This document shows, one piece after another, positions 1-6,184 of a stretch of 6,305 nt of DNA (positions are counted from its first letter, which is position 1; each line of letters starts with the position of its first letter). The notes beneath the pieces are model-generated. The model worked only from the letters and a program-made list of their open reading frames with translations, had not been told where the DNA came from and did no database searches. The position numbers were made by a program, and so were the translations under genes. Source of the stretch: Spirochaetales bacterium (GTDB lineage: Bacteria; Spirochaetota; Spirochaetia; Treponematales; Rectinemataceae); contig JADLKI010000009.1 in the NCBI GenBank assembly GCA_015657395.1, forward strand, positions 161,192 to 167,496, given 5' to 3'.

Positions 1-207
1 CGAGGTGATGTAATCCACGAGCTCGCCGAAAAACGGTTTGTTTTTGTGCTCGGCGTAGTGCCGTTCAGCCAGATCGCGCGAAATGCGCATGATCTTCAAC
101 CCTACAATGGTAAAGCCCTTGCGTTCGATCCGCGAAATGATTTCGCCCGCGATGCGCCGGGACAGCACGCCGGGTTTGAGCATTGCGTAGGTGCGTTCGA
201 GAGCCAT
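1..207 (-). CDS. ndk: Nucleoside diphosphate kinase, N-terminal part (runs off the window)
   Basis: The visible 69 residues are the N-terminal half of nucleoside diphosphate kinase, the cytoplasmic enzyme that moves the gamma-phosphate of ATP to other (d)NDPs through a phosphohistidine. The protein begins [14 protein letters not shown], with the ERT-x-x-x-x-KP strand and the nucleotide-contacting Lys11. It continues through a typical [15 protein letters not shown] segment and the [20 protein letters not shown] helix-loop that precedes the NTP-binding region. The active-site His lies beyond the window edge and cannot be checked. The usual KPD is KPG here, a variant I believe occurs in other bacterial Ndk proteins. 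The ATG at 207-205 is well supported by a GGAGGT Shine-Dalgarno five bases upstream. Full-length Ndk is about 140-150 residues, so about half is missing. The gene is divergent from the DUF6765 gene. Identification is confident. Confidence 0.95.
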   Translation of the reverse strand, partial: MALERTYAMLKPGVLSRRIAGEIISRIERKGFTIVGLKIMRISRDLAERHYAEHKNKPFFGELVDYITS

Positions 208-212
208 GGGTG

Positions 213-218
213 ACCTCC
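213..218 (-). promoter_or_regulatory. Shine-Dalgarno site of ndk
   Basis: Reading the minus strand, GGAGGT lies five bases before the ndk ATG. It is a near-perfect anti-16S match and fixes the start codon. Confidence 0.75.
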
Positions 219-293
219 AGATTTCAGGGCTACGATACCACGATTTTCGGGCGAGCGCCACCATGAGCGGTCTCCATGAATATGGATTCGGGA

Positions 294-322
294 TTGATTC
301 GGGGCGGGCAAACGTTCATTAT
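294..322 (+). promoter_or_regulatory. Weak candidate sigma-70-type promoter, possibly giving a leaderless transcript
   Basis: TTGATT (294-299) and CATTAT (317-322) are 17 bases apart, each matching four of six consensus positions. Initiation about seven bases downstream would fall at 329-330, almost on the preferred ATG (330) of the DUF6765 gene. That ATG has no recognisable Shine-Dalgarno, so a leaderless mRNA is conceivable. Both hexamers are degenerate and could arise by chance. I see no clearer promoter in the 208-329 divergent gap. Confidence 0.25.
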
Positions 323-329
323 GGTGCCG

Positions 330-1383
330 ATGAACAGAGAATTTCATTACTACGTGATCTGTTACCTTGCCCATAAGGCGGGGTTTTCTTCTGGGGATTC
401 TGAGACAATAGCGATTTCAAGCCAGATGGTGGATGATGCAAAGCTGCCCTGGAGCATCGGGGCTCGCCGGAAGCCGGCGTCCAAAAACCGGGCCGCTCCG
501 CCAAGGGTCTCCTGACGGAAGTGACACAGAATTATCTCTTCTGGGACCACGACATCGCGAGGGATGTCTATCTGCCCTTCCATTTCGTGCCGGGCGATTC
601 CCGGAGTGTCGCGGCAAGGCGCAGCGACAAAAGAGTCCACGAGCTTGCGGTGAGCCAGGACAGCGACAATGCGCGCAGTCTCCTCATCGAGGCGCTGCGC
701 AGCGGCAACCTCTACCGGATCGGCATTGCGCTGCACGCCTATGCGGACACATGGGCGCATCAGAATTTTACGGGGACCACAGATGACTTCAACGCATTCG
801 GGCCCAATGAGCCTGCGCCGTCGATGCAGTTCGCGTCCTCCGTCCTCCCCGCGGTGGGGCACCTGCAGGCGGGGAGGATTCCCGATCTGCCCCAAGCCAT
901 ATGGGAGGACCCGCGCCTCGAAGCGCCGTACCGCACCATCAGCAACAGCGCGCGATTTCTGGAGGCTGCCCGCATGATATACCGCTTTTTATCCACTTCG
1001 CGCCGCGCATCCTTCGAGGACGAATCCTTTGTCCTCGCCCCTCTTGAGGAGCTTTGGAAGAAGAGACGGGCATCCAGAAACGACGAACTCGCCATCGCGA
1101 GCGATTATGTGATATATTTCGACGTGCCTGCCTATGATCCGGATAAATGGTTCATGGCCATGGGAGCTAAAGAATTCAGCACAAGTGAAATGCTCAAGGC
1201 TGTTTCTACGAGGGGTTTACGAACGAGTGGCGCAGCGCCCCGTACAGAAAGGCCATGACAAGAGGGTCGATCTCCGCCGCGAGATACCGAGATTCGCCCT
1301 TCGAACAGTGGAACCGTGCAGCGCTGGCGCACAGAAAAGCATTCGCAGACTTGATGCACAGGAAGGGGATCCGCATAGTATGA
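330..1383 (+). pseudogene. DUF6765-family protein, interrupted by two frameshifts (decayed gene or indel errors)
   Basis: Three successive reading frames together spell one protein resembling the DUF6765 family, whose function is unknown to me. Piece one (from 330) starts MNREFHYYVICYLAHKAGF and has SSQMVDD, the family-like N-terminus, then meets a stop at 513-515. Piece two is open from 437 to 1258; its longest start-to-stop ORF begins with GTG at 521. It carries VYLPFHFVPGD and HAYADTWAHQNF, an H-x3-D-x3-H pattern like metal-binding helices of zinc-dependent phospholipase C and P1 nuclease. Piece three (open from 1189) carries FEQWNRAALAHRKAFADLM, a plausible family C-terminus, and stops at 1381-1383. 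Each junction needs one extra base; with two bases added the gene has exactly 352 codons (351 residues). The repaired stop overlaps the next ATG as ATGA, supporting the reconstruction. Start 330 fits the family; ATGs at 321 and 276 are in frame but lack an SD. Family recall is from memory; the frame evidence is direct. Confidence 0.8.
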
Positions 1384-2405
1384 AATTTTTCCTGCACAAT
1401 GACACCACAGGGCACAGGAAGCCCGCCGTGAAGCTCGGGACGCTCGGCGTCCTTTCGGCAGTGTTTTTTTTGGCGGTCGCCTGCGCGTCGATACCGCGGG
1501 AGGCCTCCCTCGCAGGGCTCTTCAATCGCTTTGAAAAAGCGCCCCATATGCTCATCAGAGCCCAAAATGCGTTTCTGCACGACATGACGGCTTCCTTCAA
1601 TGATTCCACGCTCGAGGCTCTCATGACGGTCGTTTCCAACCAGAACAATGGAGCACATGGACCGATCGACCGGAATCGTCTCGATAAGACCCTCGCGAGA
1701 GCCGATGCCGTCGGGGTTGGAGTATCCTGGAACGGCAACCAGAATCCGGCGGTCGAGGTGGCCGTTGCCGGCAACTTCCCCGGCCTCCTGACCTCGCTCT
1801 CTTTCAGTTTTGACAGCAATTGGGAGAGAATTGCCGGAGGCTATGCGGCAAAAAACAGAAAAATCTACCTCCGCGAACCCTCCGACGGACAACTGCACTT
1901 TGCCACATGGGCGCCCGAGAATCCGACCCCCCTGTCCGATGCAGCCGCCTCCATGGCCAGGCACAGCGGCATGCTCGGCAGCAATGCCGATCTGACGATG
2001 TACCTCGATGCAAAGTCGTCCCTCGTCTCCCAGCTGCCGATACTCGACGGCGTCACGCTTCCCTTCGACGGCATAATGCTGAGTGCGACGCGCGACGCGG
2101 TGGCTCCCTCCAAAGGAAGCCCCGATGCGCGCTACAGCATCGTGTTTCAGATTCAGATGAAAGATGAGCAGACCGCCCGCACCTATAAACCCATCATGAA
2201 ATTCGTGTGGGTTCTGATCTCGACCAGGCTGGGTGCTGCAGGCATTCCCATTTCGCCCGAAAATTCCATCGAACAGCAGGGCTCTCTCTTTTGGAGTCAG
2301 CCCATCGCGATGAGTGCACAAGAGATAGTCGATGCCATACTCAGGCTTTCAAATCTTGGCAGCGGCACGGGCGCGGGCCTTCCGGGCGGCCAGTCGGCCC
2401 ACTGA
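1380..2405 (+). CDS. Predicted lipoprotein of unknown function
   Basis: A 341-residue protein I do not recognise. The N-terminus is MKFFLHNDTTGHRKPAVKLG, then a hydrophobic stretch (about residues 19-34, GTLGVLSAVFFLAVA) ending at Cys35. LAVAC satisfies the broad lipobox pattern, though -3 is Ala rather than the usual Leu, and no acidic residue follows Cys35. I infer a type II signal peptide and membrane anchoring facing the periplasm or outer membrane. The mature part has no enzyme motif that I can see; it mixes amphipathic helices with short strand-like segments and ends in a Gly-rich tail. The ATG at 1380 overlaps the repaired DUF6765 stop (ATGA), and a purine-rich GGAAGGGGA lies 11 bases upstream, so coupling is likely. 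The frame is open back to 1134, but that upstream part covers the true C-terminus of the preceding gene in another frame, so I reject the longer start. The gene converges with the hydrolase gene 17 bases away. Confidence 0.8.
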   Translation: MKFFLHNDTTGHRKPAVKLGTLGVLSAVFFLAVACASIPREASLAGLFNRFEKAPHMLIRAQNAFLHDMTASFNDSTLEALMTVVSNQNNGAHGPIDRNRLDKTLARADAVGVGVSWNGNQNPAVEVAVAGNFPGLLTSLSFSFDSNWERIAGGYAAKNRKIYLREPSDGQLHFATWAPENPTPLSDAAASMARHSGMLGSNADLTMYLDAKSSLVSQLPILDGVTLPFDGIMLSATRDAVAPSKGSPDARYSIVFQIQMKDEQTARTYKPIMKFVWVLISTRLGAAGIPISPENSIEQQGSLFWSQPIAMSAQEIVDAILRLSNLGSGTGAGLPGGQSAH

Positions 2406-2422
2406 TCGGCCCGAAAAGCCCC

Positions 2423-3883
2423 TCAATTGTTCCAGGGCAGGAGGCCCTGGGGCCCTGGCTGCGCCTTGGCATAGGAGGCGAGCAGATCCGCCAGAAGCGC
2501 AGGTACCCTGAAGGACGGATCGGTGAAGGCGGCATAATTCTCGTCCTCATCGCGCACTTCCTTGAGGGCATAGTTCATGCCGGGCACAACGCGGATGCCG
2601 GCCTGCGGCTTTGCCGCGACGAGCCTCGAAAATTCTTTCCTGCTCACCTGCATGTCGTGCTCGCCGTAGACAAGGAGGACAGGCGTTTCGACTCTTTTCA
2701 GGGCATCGACCGGGTCAAACGCGAGCCACGTGGCAAGCCAATTCTTTCGGCGGGGCGAGAAAAAGTTGGCGAGCTCCTCCGGCACATCGATCAAGGTCCC
2801 TGTATCGATAAGTTTTTGGGCGGCCTCGAGGGCTTTTTCGCGGGTTTTCTGATCGAGACTCTCGACGGACTGTCGCAGCGTCTCCATCGGGCTCTGTCCG
2901 CTCGCATCGAGCACGGCGAGCCCATCGACAGAAGTCCCATCGCCCAAGGCGTTCAGGGCGGCCATGGCCATCCATGCCCCTTCGTTCATGCCGGCAACGA
3001 TCAGCCTTCCCTGGCGCGGCAGGGCCGCGGCAGCCTTTATGACCGCGGCGAGGTCGGCGACATGCTGGGAAAAACTCGTCATGAGGCCGGGAGCCTCGAG
3101 CTTGTAGGCTTCTCCCGCACCTCTTCTGTCGTACCGGAGGCTCCCCACGCCGCGCGCCCTGAGCATCTCTGCCAGCTGCCTGAGGGAATTGGTCTTCCCC
3201 GGCACATCGACATTGTTGCCGTTCCGGTCGGTCTTCCCTGCCCCGGCGACAAGAATGACCAGGGGGAAACTCGCCGGCGCATCGGCATCGAGCGTAGCCT
3301 TGCTGCGGACGGGAAACGTGAGCGTCGCGGGGAGAGTCCCGCCCTCGACAGGGAGATCAATGGACATCTCCCCCTGAGGCGATGCCGCAGTTTCCTTCTG
3401 CACATAGAATGAGCCGCTCCATGAGAGTCCCTGGACCGTGCCGACAATGCCTCCCTTTTGAGTGCCGCCCTTGGGAACAAAGGAGCTCGAGAAGTTCCCG
3501 GAAAAAGTGAGCTCTTCGTCGGCGCCCATCGCATCGAGCACAAGGCTGAGCCGGCCTGCATCGATGGAATATCGGTCAATGGGATATGAGAACATGCCCT
3601 GTTCGGGGATGTCGACGAGAATCCCCCTGTCTTCGGTGAGGAGCCGGATGACAAGATCGAAACTGAACTGGCTCTGCTGATTTCCCTGAGACTGCTGGGC
3701 AGGGCTCAAAATCAATGTTCCGGCCCAGCTGCCGGGCCCGATTGGCCCCGCACTCTCCACCGCCCGAGCTTCCTGTGCGGCGAGCGTGTCGTTCAGGGGA
3801 ACAAAAGGCAGAAGGCCCAGCAACAGGCCGGAAAATAAAAAAAACGCCACCCGCCTCGATGGTGCGGCACCGGATACCCTCAT
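2423..3883 (-). CDS. Secreted alpha/beta-hydrolase-fold protein, probably catalytically inactive
   Basis: 486 residues. Residues 1-36 look like a signal peptide (Arg-rich start, hydrophobic core FFLFSGLLLGLLPFV, cleavage near DTLA-AQ). Residues about 50-175 form a beta-rich domain (WAGTL, DIPEQGMFSYPI, FSGNF, GIVGTVQGLSWSGSF) that often precedes this hydrolase type. The rest is an alpha/beta-hydrolase domain: LVILVAGAGKTDRNGNN (oxyanion-loop region), SLRYDRRGAGEA, nucleophile-elbow strand, a helical cap, then LLVYGEHD with the acid Asp410. The elbow reads AGMNEGA where the family has G-x-S-x-G, so the catalytic Ser is Asn300. The C-terminal motif reads PGMNYALKE where the family has Asn-His, so the catalytic His is Tyr438. 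Each is one base from the active codon. With two triad residues gone in an intact frame, I infer a non-catalytic binding or scaffold role. The ATG overlaps the adk stop (ATGA) and has no good SD, so it is probably translationally coupled to adk. Confidence 0.85.
   Translation of the reverse strand: MRVSGAAPSRRVAFFLFSGLLLGLLPFVPLNDTLAAQEARAVESAGPIGPGSWAGTLILSPAQQSQGNQQSQFSFDLVIRLLTEDRGILVDIPEQGMFSYPIDRYSIDAGRLSLVLDAMGADEELTFSGNFSSSFVPKGGTQKGGIVGTVQGLSWSGSFYVQKETAASPQGEMSIDLPVEGGTLPATLTFPVRSKATLDADAPASFPLVILVAGAGKTDRNGNNVDVPGKTNSLRQLAEMLRARGVGSLRYDRRGAGEAYKLEAPGLMTSFSQHVADLAAVIKAAAALPRQGRLIVAGMNEGAWMAMAALNALGDGTSVDGLAVLDASGQSPMETLRQSVESLDQKTREKALEAAQKLIDTGTLIDVPEELANFFSPRRKNWLATWLAFDPVDALKRVETPVLLVYGEHDMQVSRKEFSRLVAAKPQAGIRVVPGMNYALKEVRDEDENYAAFTDPSFRVPALLADLLASYAKAQPGPQGLLPWNN
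2432..2450. other. Perfect GC-rich hairpin at the end of the hydrolase gene
   Basis: CCAGGGC (2432-2438) and GCCCTGG (2444-2450) form a perfect 7-bp stem with a 5-base loop. It lies inside the last hydrolase codons, next to the convergent 3' ends. No T-run follows on either strand, so it does not meet the pattern of an intrinsic terminator. It could slow or stabilise the 3' end of either transcript. Confidence 0.35.
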
Positions 3884-4521
3884 TTTTTCAGGAAGCGACC
3901 TATTTCCGAAATGAATGTGGTGTAGACGGTTTCGGCGTCGGGGCTGCCGTCGATGGTGAGGAGCCGGCCCTTTCCCGCATAATAGCCGATGAGGGGCTCT
4001 GTCTCTTCGTGGTATGCCCTGAGTCGCGCCTTGACGGTCTCCTCTCTATCATCATTGCGGGTGTAGAGCTCTCCGCCGCAGAGATCGCAGATGCCGTCGA
4101 CCTTCGGGGGCTTGGTCACGGCGTGATAGATTGCGCCGCAGGCCCTGCACACGCGCCGTCCCGTAAGCCTGAACAAGATGAGGTCATCCCTGACTTCAAA
4201 GTCCACCGCCGCATCGGGCGACGAAAATGCGGCGAGCGCCTCCGCCTGCGGAATGGTCCGCGGAAACCCGTCGAGGATATAGCTCTGTCGCACATCCGGC
4301 CACGAGAGCCTCTCCCTGATGATGGCAATCGTGAGCTCGTCGGGCACCAGCCCGCCGGCGGCCAGGATCGCCTGCACCCTGAGCCCAAGCTCGGTCTTCT
4401 CTTTTACCGCGGTGCGAAACATGTCTCCCGTGCTTATCTGCGGGACTCCGAGCCTCTCTGCGGCCATTTTGGAGATCGTACCCTTGCCGGCTCCCGGAGG
4501 CCCCAGAAATATAAGTTTCAT
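3880..4521 (-). CDS. adk: Adenylate kinase with a four-cysteine (zinc-type) lid
   Basis: Cytoplasmic adenylate kinase, which interconverts ATP + AMP and 2 ADP. From ATG 4521 it has 213 residues, the usual length of the long-lid bacterial form. The P-loop GPPGAGKGT is at residues 7-15, STGDMFR of the AMP-binding region at 30-36, and the AMP-contacting ILDGFPRT at 82-89. The lid spans about 120-160 and carries Cys125, Cys128, Cys145 and Cys148 in two C-x2-C pairs, which in this family bind a structural metal, normally zinc. RNDDREETVKARL follows, with the conserved arginines. The same frame opens with a GTG at 4551 that shares one base with the upstream gene's TAG stop, and another ATG is at 4536. 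I prefer 4521 because the family begins MKLIFLGPPG. None of the three starts has a strong SD, so coupling to the upstream gene is likely. The stop overlaps the hydrolase start by four bases. Confidence 0.96.
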   Translation of the reverse strand: MKLIFLGPPGAGKGTISKMAAERLGVPQISTGDMFRTAVKEKTELGLRVQAILAAGGLVPDELTIAIIRERLSWPDVRQSYILDGFPRTIPQAEALAAFSSPDAAVDFEVRDDLILFRLTGRRVCRACGAIYHAVTKPPKVDGICDLCGGELYTRNDDREETVKARLRAYHEETEPLIGYYAGKGRLLTIDGSPDAETVYTTFISEIGRFLKK

Positions 4522-4550
4522 AGACTGTATGTTCATGTGTTCTATATACA

Positions 4551-5480
4551 CTATTCCTGATCGGATGACCAGCTTCTGTGCATATGGTACCGGAAAATTA
4601 TTTCCATTTTGTCGCGGATGGACGATGTCGGCAGCACGATGGTGAATGCCTGTCTCGTGCGGAAATCGGTGCTTGAGGGAGTGGCGACGATGCTGGAATC
4701 CAGGACGGCATTGGCTCCCTCGTTTTTGATTGCGTCAAAATATGATAGGTCGACGGCCTCTTCCCCGCGCTGCACTATATGGGTGCTGTGCAGGTAGTGT
4801 ACGCCGGATTCCTGCGCCTCTTTTCTCCATATCGACATGTCCTGCGCAATATAACGCGCGGCGACCGGCAGGACGTCCGACCCGATGAGATGCGTCAATT
4901 CGAGCGTGAGCCCGCTGTGCATCCCGATGAACCTCCTCACAATCTCGATCGTATCTGCCTGCATGCCGAGGTCGAGCACCTTGATGAAGGGGTCGAAGAT
5001 GCCCTCGATCTGCAGTTTGGCAATCGAAAGGCGGAAGGCGTAATCGGTCTTCAGCGGTTTTGCCGGATCGGGGGAGCCCTCGGGCACCACAATGACAAAG
5101 TCGGAATTGCTCAATTCCGAAGCGAGGAAACGGACCGCGACCGCCAGATGGGTGAGCTGAAAAGGATCAAAGGAACCGATGTAGATGCAGGCGCGCACCT
5201 TGCCGTTGTCGGCGCGAATGATTCTCGGGTAGTCCGACAGTTCCGCGGGCTTGAGCGCGCCGCTCTCCATTCTGCGGTCTATTCCTTCGAGTCCCTGGAT
5301 GAGAAGATTCTCGTAGTACGAATAGTCACGGATCTCTTCGCGGGAGAAGTATTCCGTGCTGGCGTTCTGGTCGAATACACGCTTCAGCTTGCGGCCCACG
5401 GCCTCCACGCTCGAATGGGAGAAGTGCAGAGGCCATTTGGGGCGGAGGCAGGACGCATCGGCCCAGTCGGACAAACTCAT
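4551..5480 (-). CDS. NadD-like nucleotidyltransferase with a long N-terminal extension
   Basis: 309 residues. The core matches the NadD/NMNAT branch of the nucleotidyltransferase alpha/beta-phosphodiesterase superfamily, which joins AMP from ATP to nicotinate or nicotinamide mononucleotide in NAD synthesis. Residues 99-115 (IYIGSFDPFQLTHLAVA) correspond to the G-x-FDP-x-H-x-G-H loop, LIGSD (198-202) to the GxD of the sugar-binding region, and PSSTDFR (268-274) to the signature ISSTxxR. After it comes a VLPTSSIRDKMEII segment like the family's C-terminal helix. Two points differ from NadD: about 95 residues of unassigned sequence precede the core (NadD is normally about 190-215 residues), and the HxGH motif reads QLTH (Gln108, Thr110, His111). 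It may act on another mononucleotide or be a divergent NadD, so I give no symbol. It is first in the operon with adk and the hydrolase. The ATG at 5480 has no clear SD. Confidence 0.82.
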   Translation of the reverse strand: MSLSDWADASCLRPKWPLHFSHSSVEAVGRKLKRVFDQNASTEYFSREEIRDYSYYENLLIQGLEGIDRRMESGALKPAELSDYPRIIRADNGKVRACIYIGSFDPFQLTHLAVAVRFLASELSNSDFVIVVPEGSPDPAKPLKTDYAFRLSIAKLQIEGIFDPFIKVLDLGMQADTIEIVRRFIGMHSGLTLELTHLIGSDVLPVAARYIAQDMSIWRKEAQESGVHYLHSTHIVQRGEEAVDLSYFDAIKNEGANAVLDSSIVATPSSTDFRTRQAFTIVLPTSSIRDKMEIIFRYHMHRSWSSDQE

Positions 5481-5536
5481 ATATTCAAAGTATTAAATAA
5501 AACTGATGATAACGCAATCCTTATTTTATAAATATT

Positions 5537-5552
5537 TTTTTATCGATAAAAA
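5537..5552. promoter_or_regulatory. 16-bp perfect palindrome, candidate operator
   Basis: TTTTTATCGATAAAAA is perfectly self-complementary and lies 57 bases from the nucleotidyltransferase start and 116 bases from the redox-gene start. A second ATCGAT core occurs at 5630-5635, inside the last 40 bases before the redox gene. Palindromes of this size in divergent promoters are often binding sites for dimeric repressors. It does not match the Rex, Fnr or Fur consensus as I know them. The A/T arms could be chance in this composition. Confidence 0.4.
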
Positions 5553-5656
5553 CTATTGTATCATTCATTTATTATATAAAAATTCAATGATATAATTTTA
5601 TAGATAAATTTTTCTTGACAAATAAAAGAATCGATACGAAAATATATAATGGGTTG

Positions 5657-5663
5657 AAGGAGG
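5657..5663 (+). promoter_or_regulatory. Shine-Dalgarno site of the NuoE/HydC-like gene
   Basis: AAGGAGG lies four bases before ATG 5668 and is the strongest start signal in this region. It points to an ATG that is one frame away from the body of the gene, which is the main evidence for a frameshift just downstream. It also argues against the in-frame TTG at 5654, because the SD would then sit within the first codons. Confidence 0.75.
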
Positions 5664-5667
5664 CAGT

Positions 5668-6184
5668 ATGCCCAAAGTCATATCAAACGCAAAAAACGCA
5701 GAGCCTCGATGGCATCATCGAGTCGTGGAAGGGAAGAAACGGCAACCTGCTCGGCGCCCTGGAGCAGGCCCAGCAGAATGACCCCAAAAGATATCTTTCG
5801 GAAGCCACGCTGAGGGAGATTTCTAAAAGGCTCAACGTGCCGCTTTCTCAGGTATATTCAGTGGCAACGTTCTATTCGTTCTTCAGCCTGAAGCCCCAGG
5901 GAGAGCATGTCATTGTGGTGTGCCGGGGCACTGCCTGCCATACCAGGGGCTCTCTGGTGCTGCTCAACGAGGCCCTCACCCGGCTCGGCATAAAAGAATT
6001 CAAGGAAGAAGAGGAAAATTCGGTCACCAGCAGCGACAGCTTTGCGACAATTCGCACCGTGGCCTGTTTCGGCCAGTGCGCCCTCGCCCCTGTCATCATG
6101 GTAGACGACAAGGTTATTTCGCGGATGACCATCAGCAAGCTCGTCTCGCTTTTGGAGAAACTCAAGAAAGGAGGCGAGGTATGA
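5668..6184 (+). CDS. NuoE/HydC/HndA-type [2Fe-2S] subunit, with a frameshift near its start
   Basis: Thioredoxin-fold [2Fe-2S] subunit like the 24-kDa NuoE subunit of complex I and the small subunit of NAD(P)-linked, often bifurcating [FeFe] hydrogenases (HydC, HndA). In the repaired protein (171 residues) an N-terminal helical part (LDGIIESWKG, YLSEATLREISKRL, VYSVATFYSFF) precedes the cluster domain. The ligands are Cys85 and Cys90 (CRGTAC, C-x4-C) and Cys133 and Cys137 (CFGQC, C-x3-C). The SD-preceded ATG at 5668 opens MPKVISNAK and then runs out of frame. Removing one A from the six at 5691-5696 gives MPKVISNAKTQSLDGIIESW, a normal family N-terminus. As written, the body frame is open only from TTG codons at 5615 or 5654, which have no SD and encode an atypical start. 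The stop overlaps the next gene's ATG. The partner gene favours a hydrogenase or NADH-linked oxidoreductase over respiratory complex I. Confidence 0.88.
6168..6174 (+). promoter_or_regulatory. Shine-Dalgarno site of the following redox-subunit gene
   Basis: AAGGAGG lies six bases before ATG 6181, within the last codons of the upstream gene. With the ATGA overlap it indicates reinitiation or coupled translation of the two subunits. Confidence 0.75.

Larger units (their letters stand above)
5481..5667. promoter_or_regulatory. AT-rich divergent promoter region
   Basis: This gap between two divergent operons contains no gene and is almost all A/T, in sharp contrast to its GC-rich flanks. Plus-strand -10-like sequences are TGATATAAT at 5588-5596 (extended -10) and TATAAT at 5645-5650. 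A perfect TTGACA at 5615-5620 is 24 bases from the second TATAAT, too far for a normal pair. On the minus strand, TATAAT-like sequence lies at 5576-5571. In such AT-rich DNA none can be singled out with confidence, but promoters for both operons should lie here. Confidence 0.6.

Noticed and set aside
362..895. 177-codon minus-strand open frame
   Set aside because: It is antisense to the DUF6765 gene, whose motifs on the plus strand are clear.
1134..1379. Longer start for the lipoprotein gene (ATG at 1134)
   Set aside because: The extra 82 residues overlie the true C-terminus of the DUF6765 gene in another frame. The signal peptide begins properly at ATG 1380.
1206..2321. 371-codon minus-strand open frame
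   Set aside because: It is antisense to the lipoprotein gene and the end of the DUF6765 gene, with no recognisable domain or start signal.
2393..2458. Rho-independent terminator between the convergent genes
   Set aside because: There are GC-rich inverted and repeated segments, but no T-run follows a stem on either strand.
2207..3412. 401-codon plus-strand open frame
   Set aside because: It lies antisense to the alpha/beta-hydrolase gene, shows no family motif, and is expected by chance in GC-rich coding DNA.
3715..4560. 281-codon plus-strand open frame
   Set aside because: It is the shadow of adk and the 5' end of the hydrolase gene.
4779..5531. 250-codon plus-strand open frame
   Set aside because: It is antisense to the NadD-like gene; its composition mirrors that gene and it has no ribosome-binding site.
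5575..5602. Imperfect inverted repeat of A/T-only arms
   Set aside because: The arms are low-complexity A/T runs and overlap a -10-like sequence; such repeats are expected by chance here.
5615..5650. TTGACA (5615-5620) plus TATAAT (5645-5650) as one promoter
   Set aside because: The 24-base spacer is well outside the usual 16-18 bases, so at most one of the hexamers is used with another partner.
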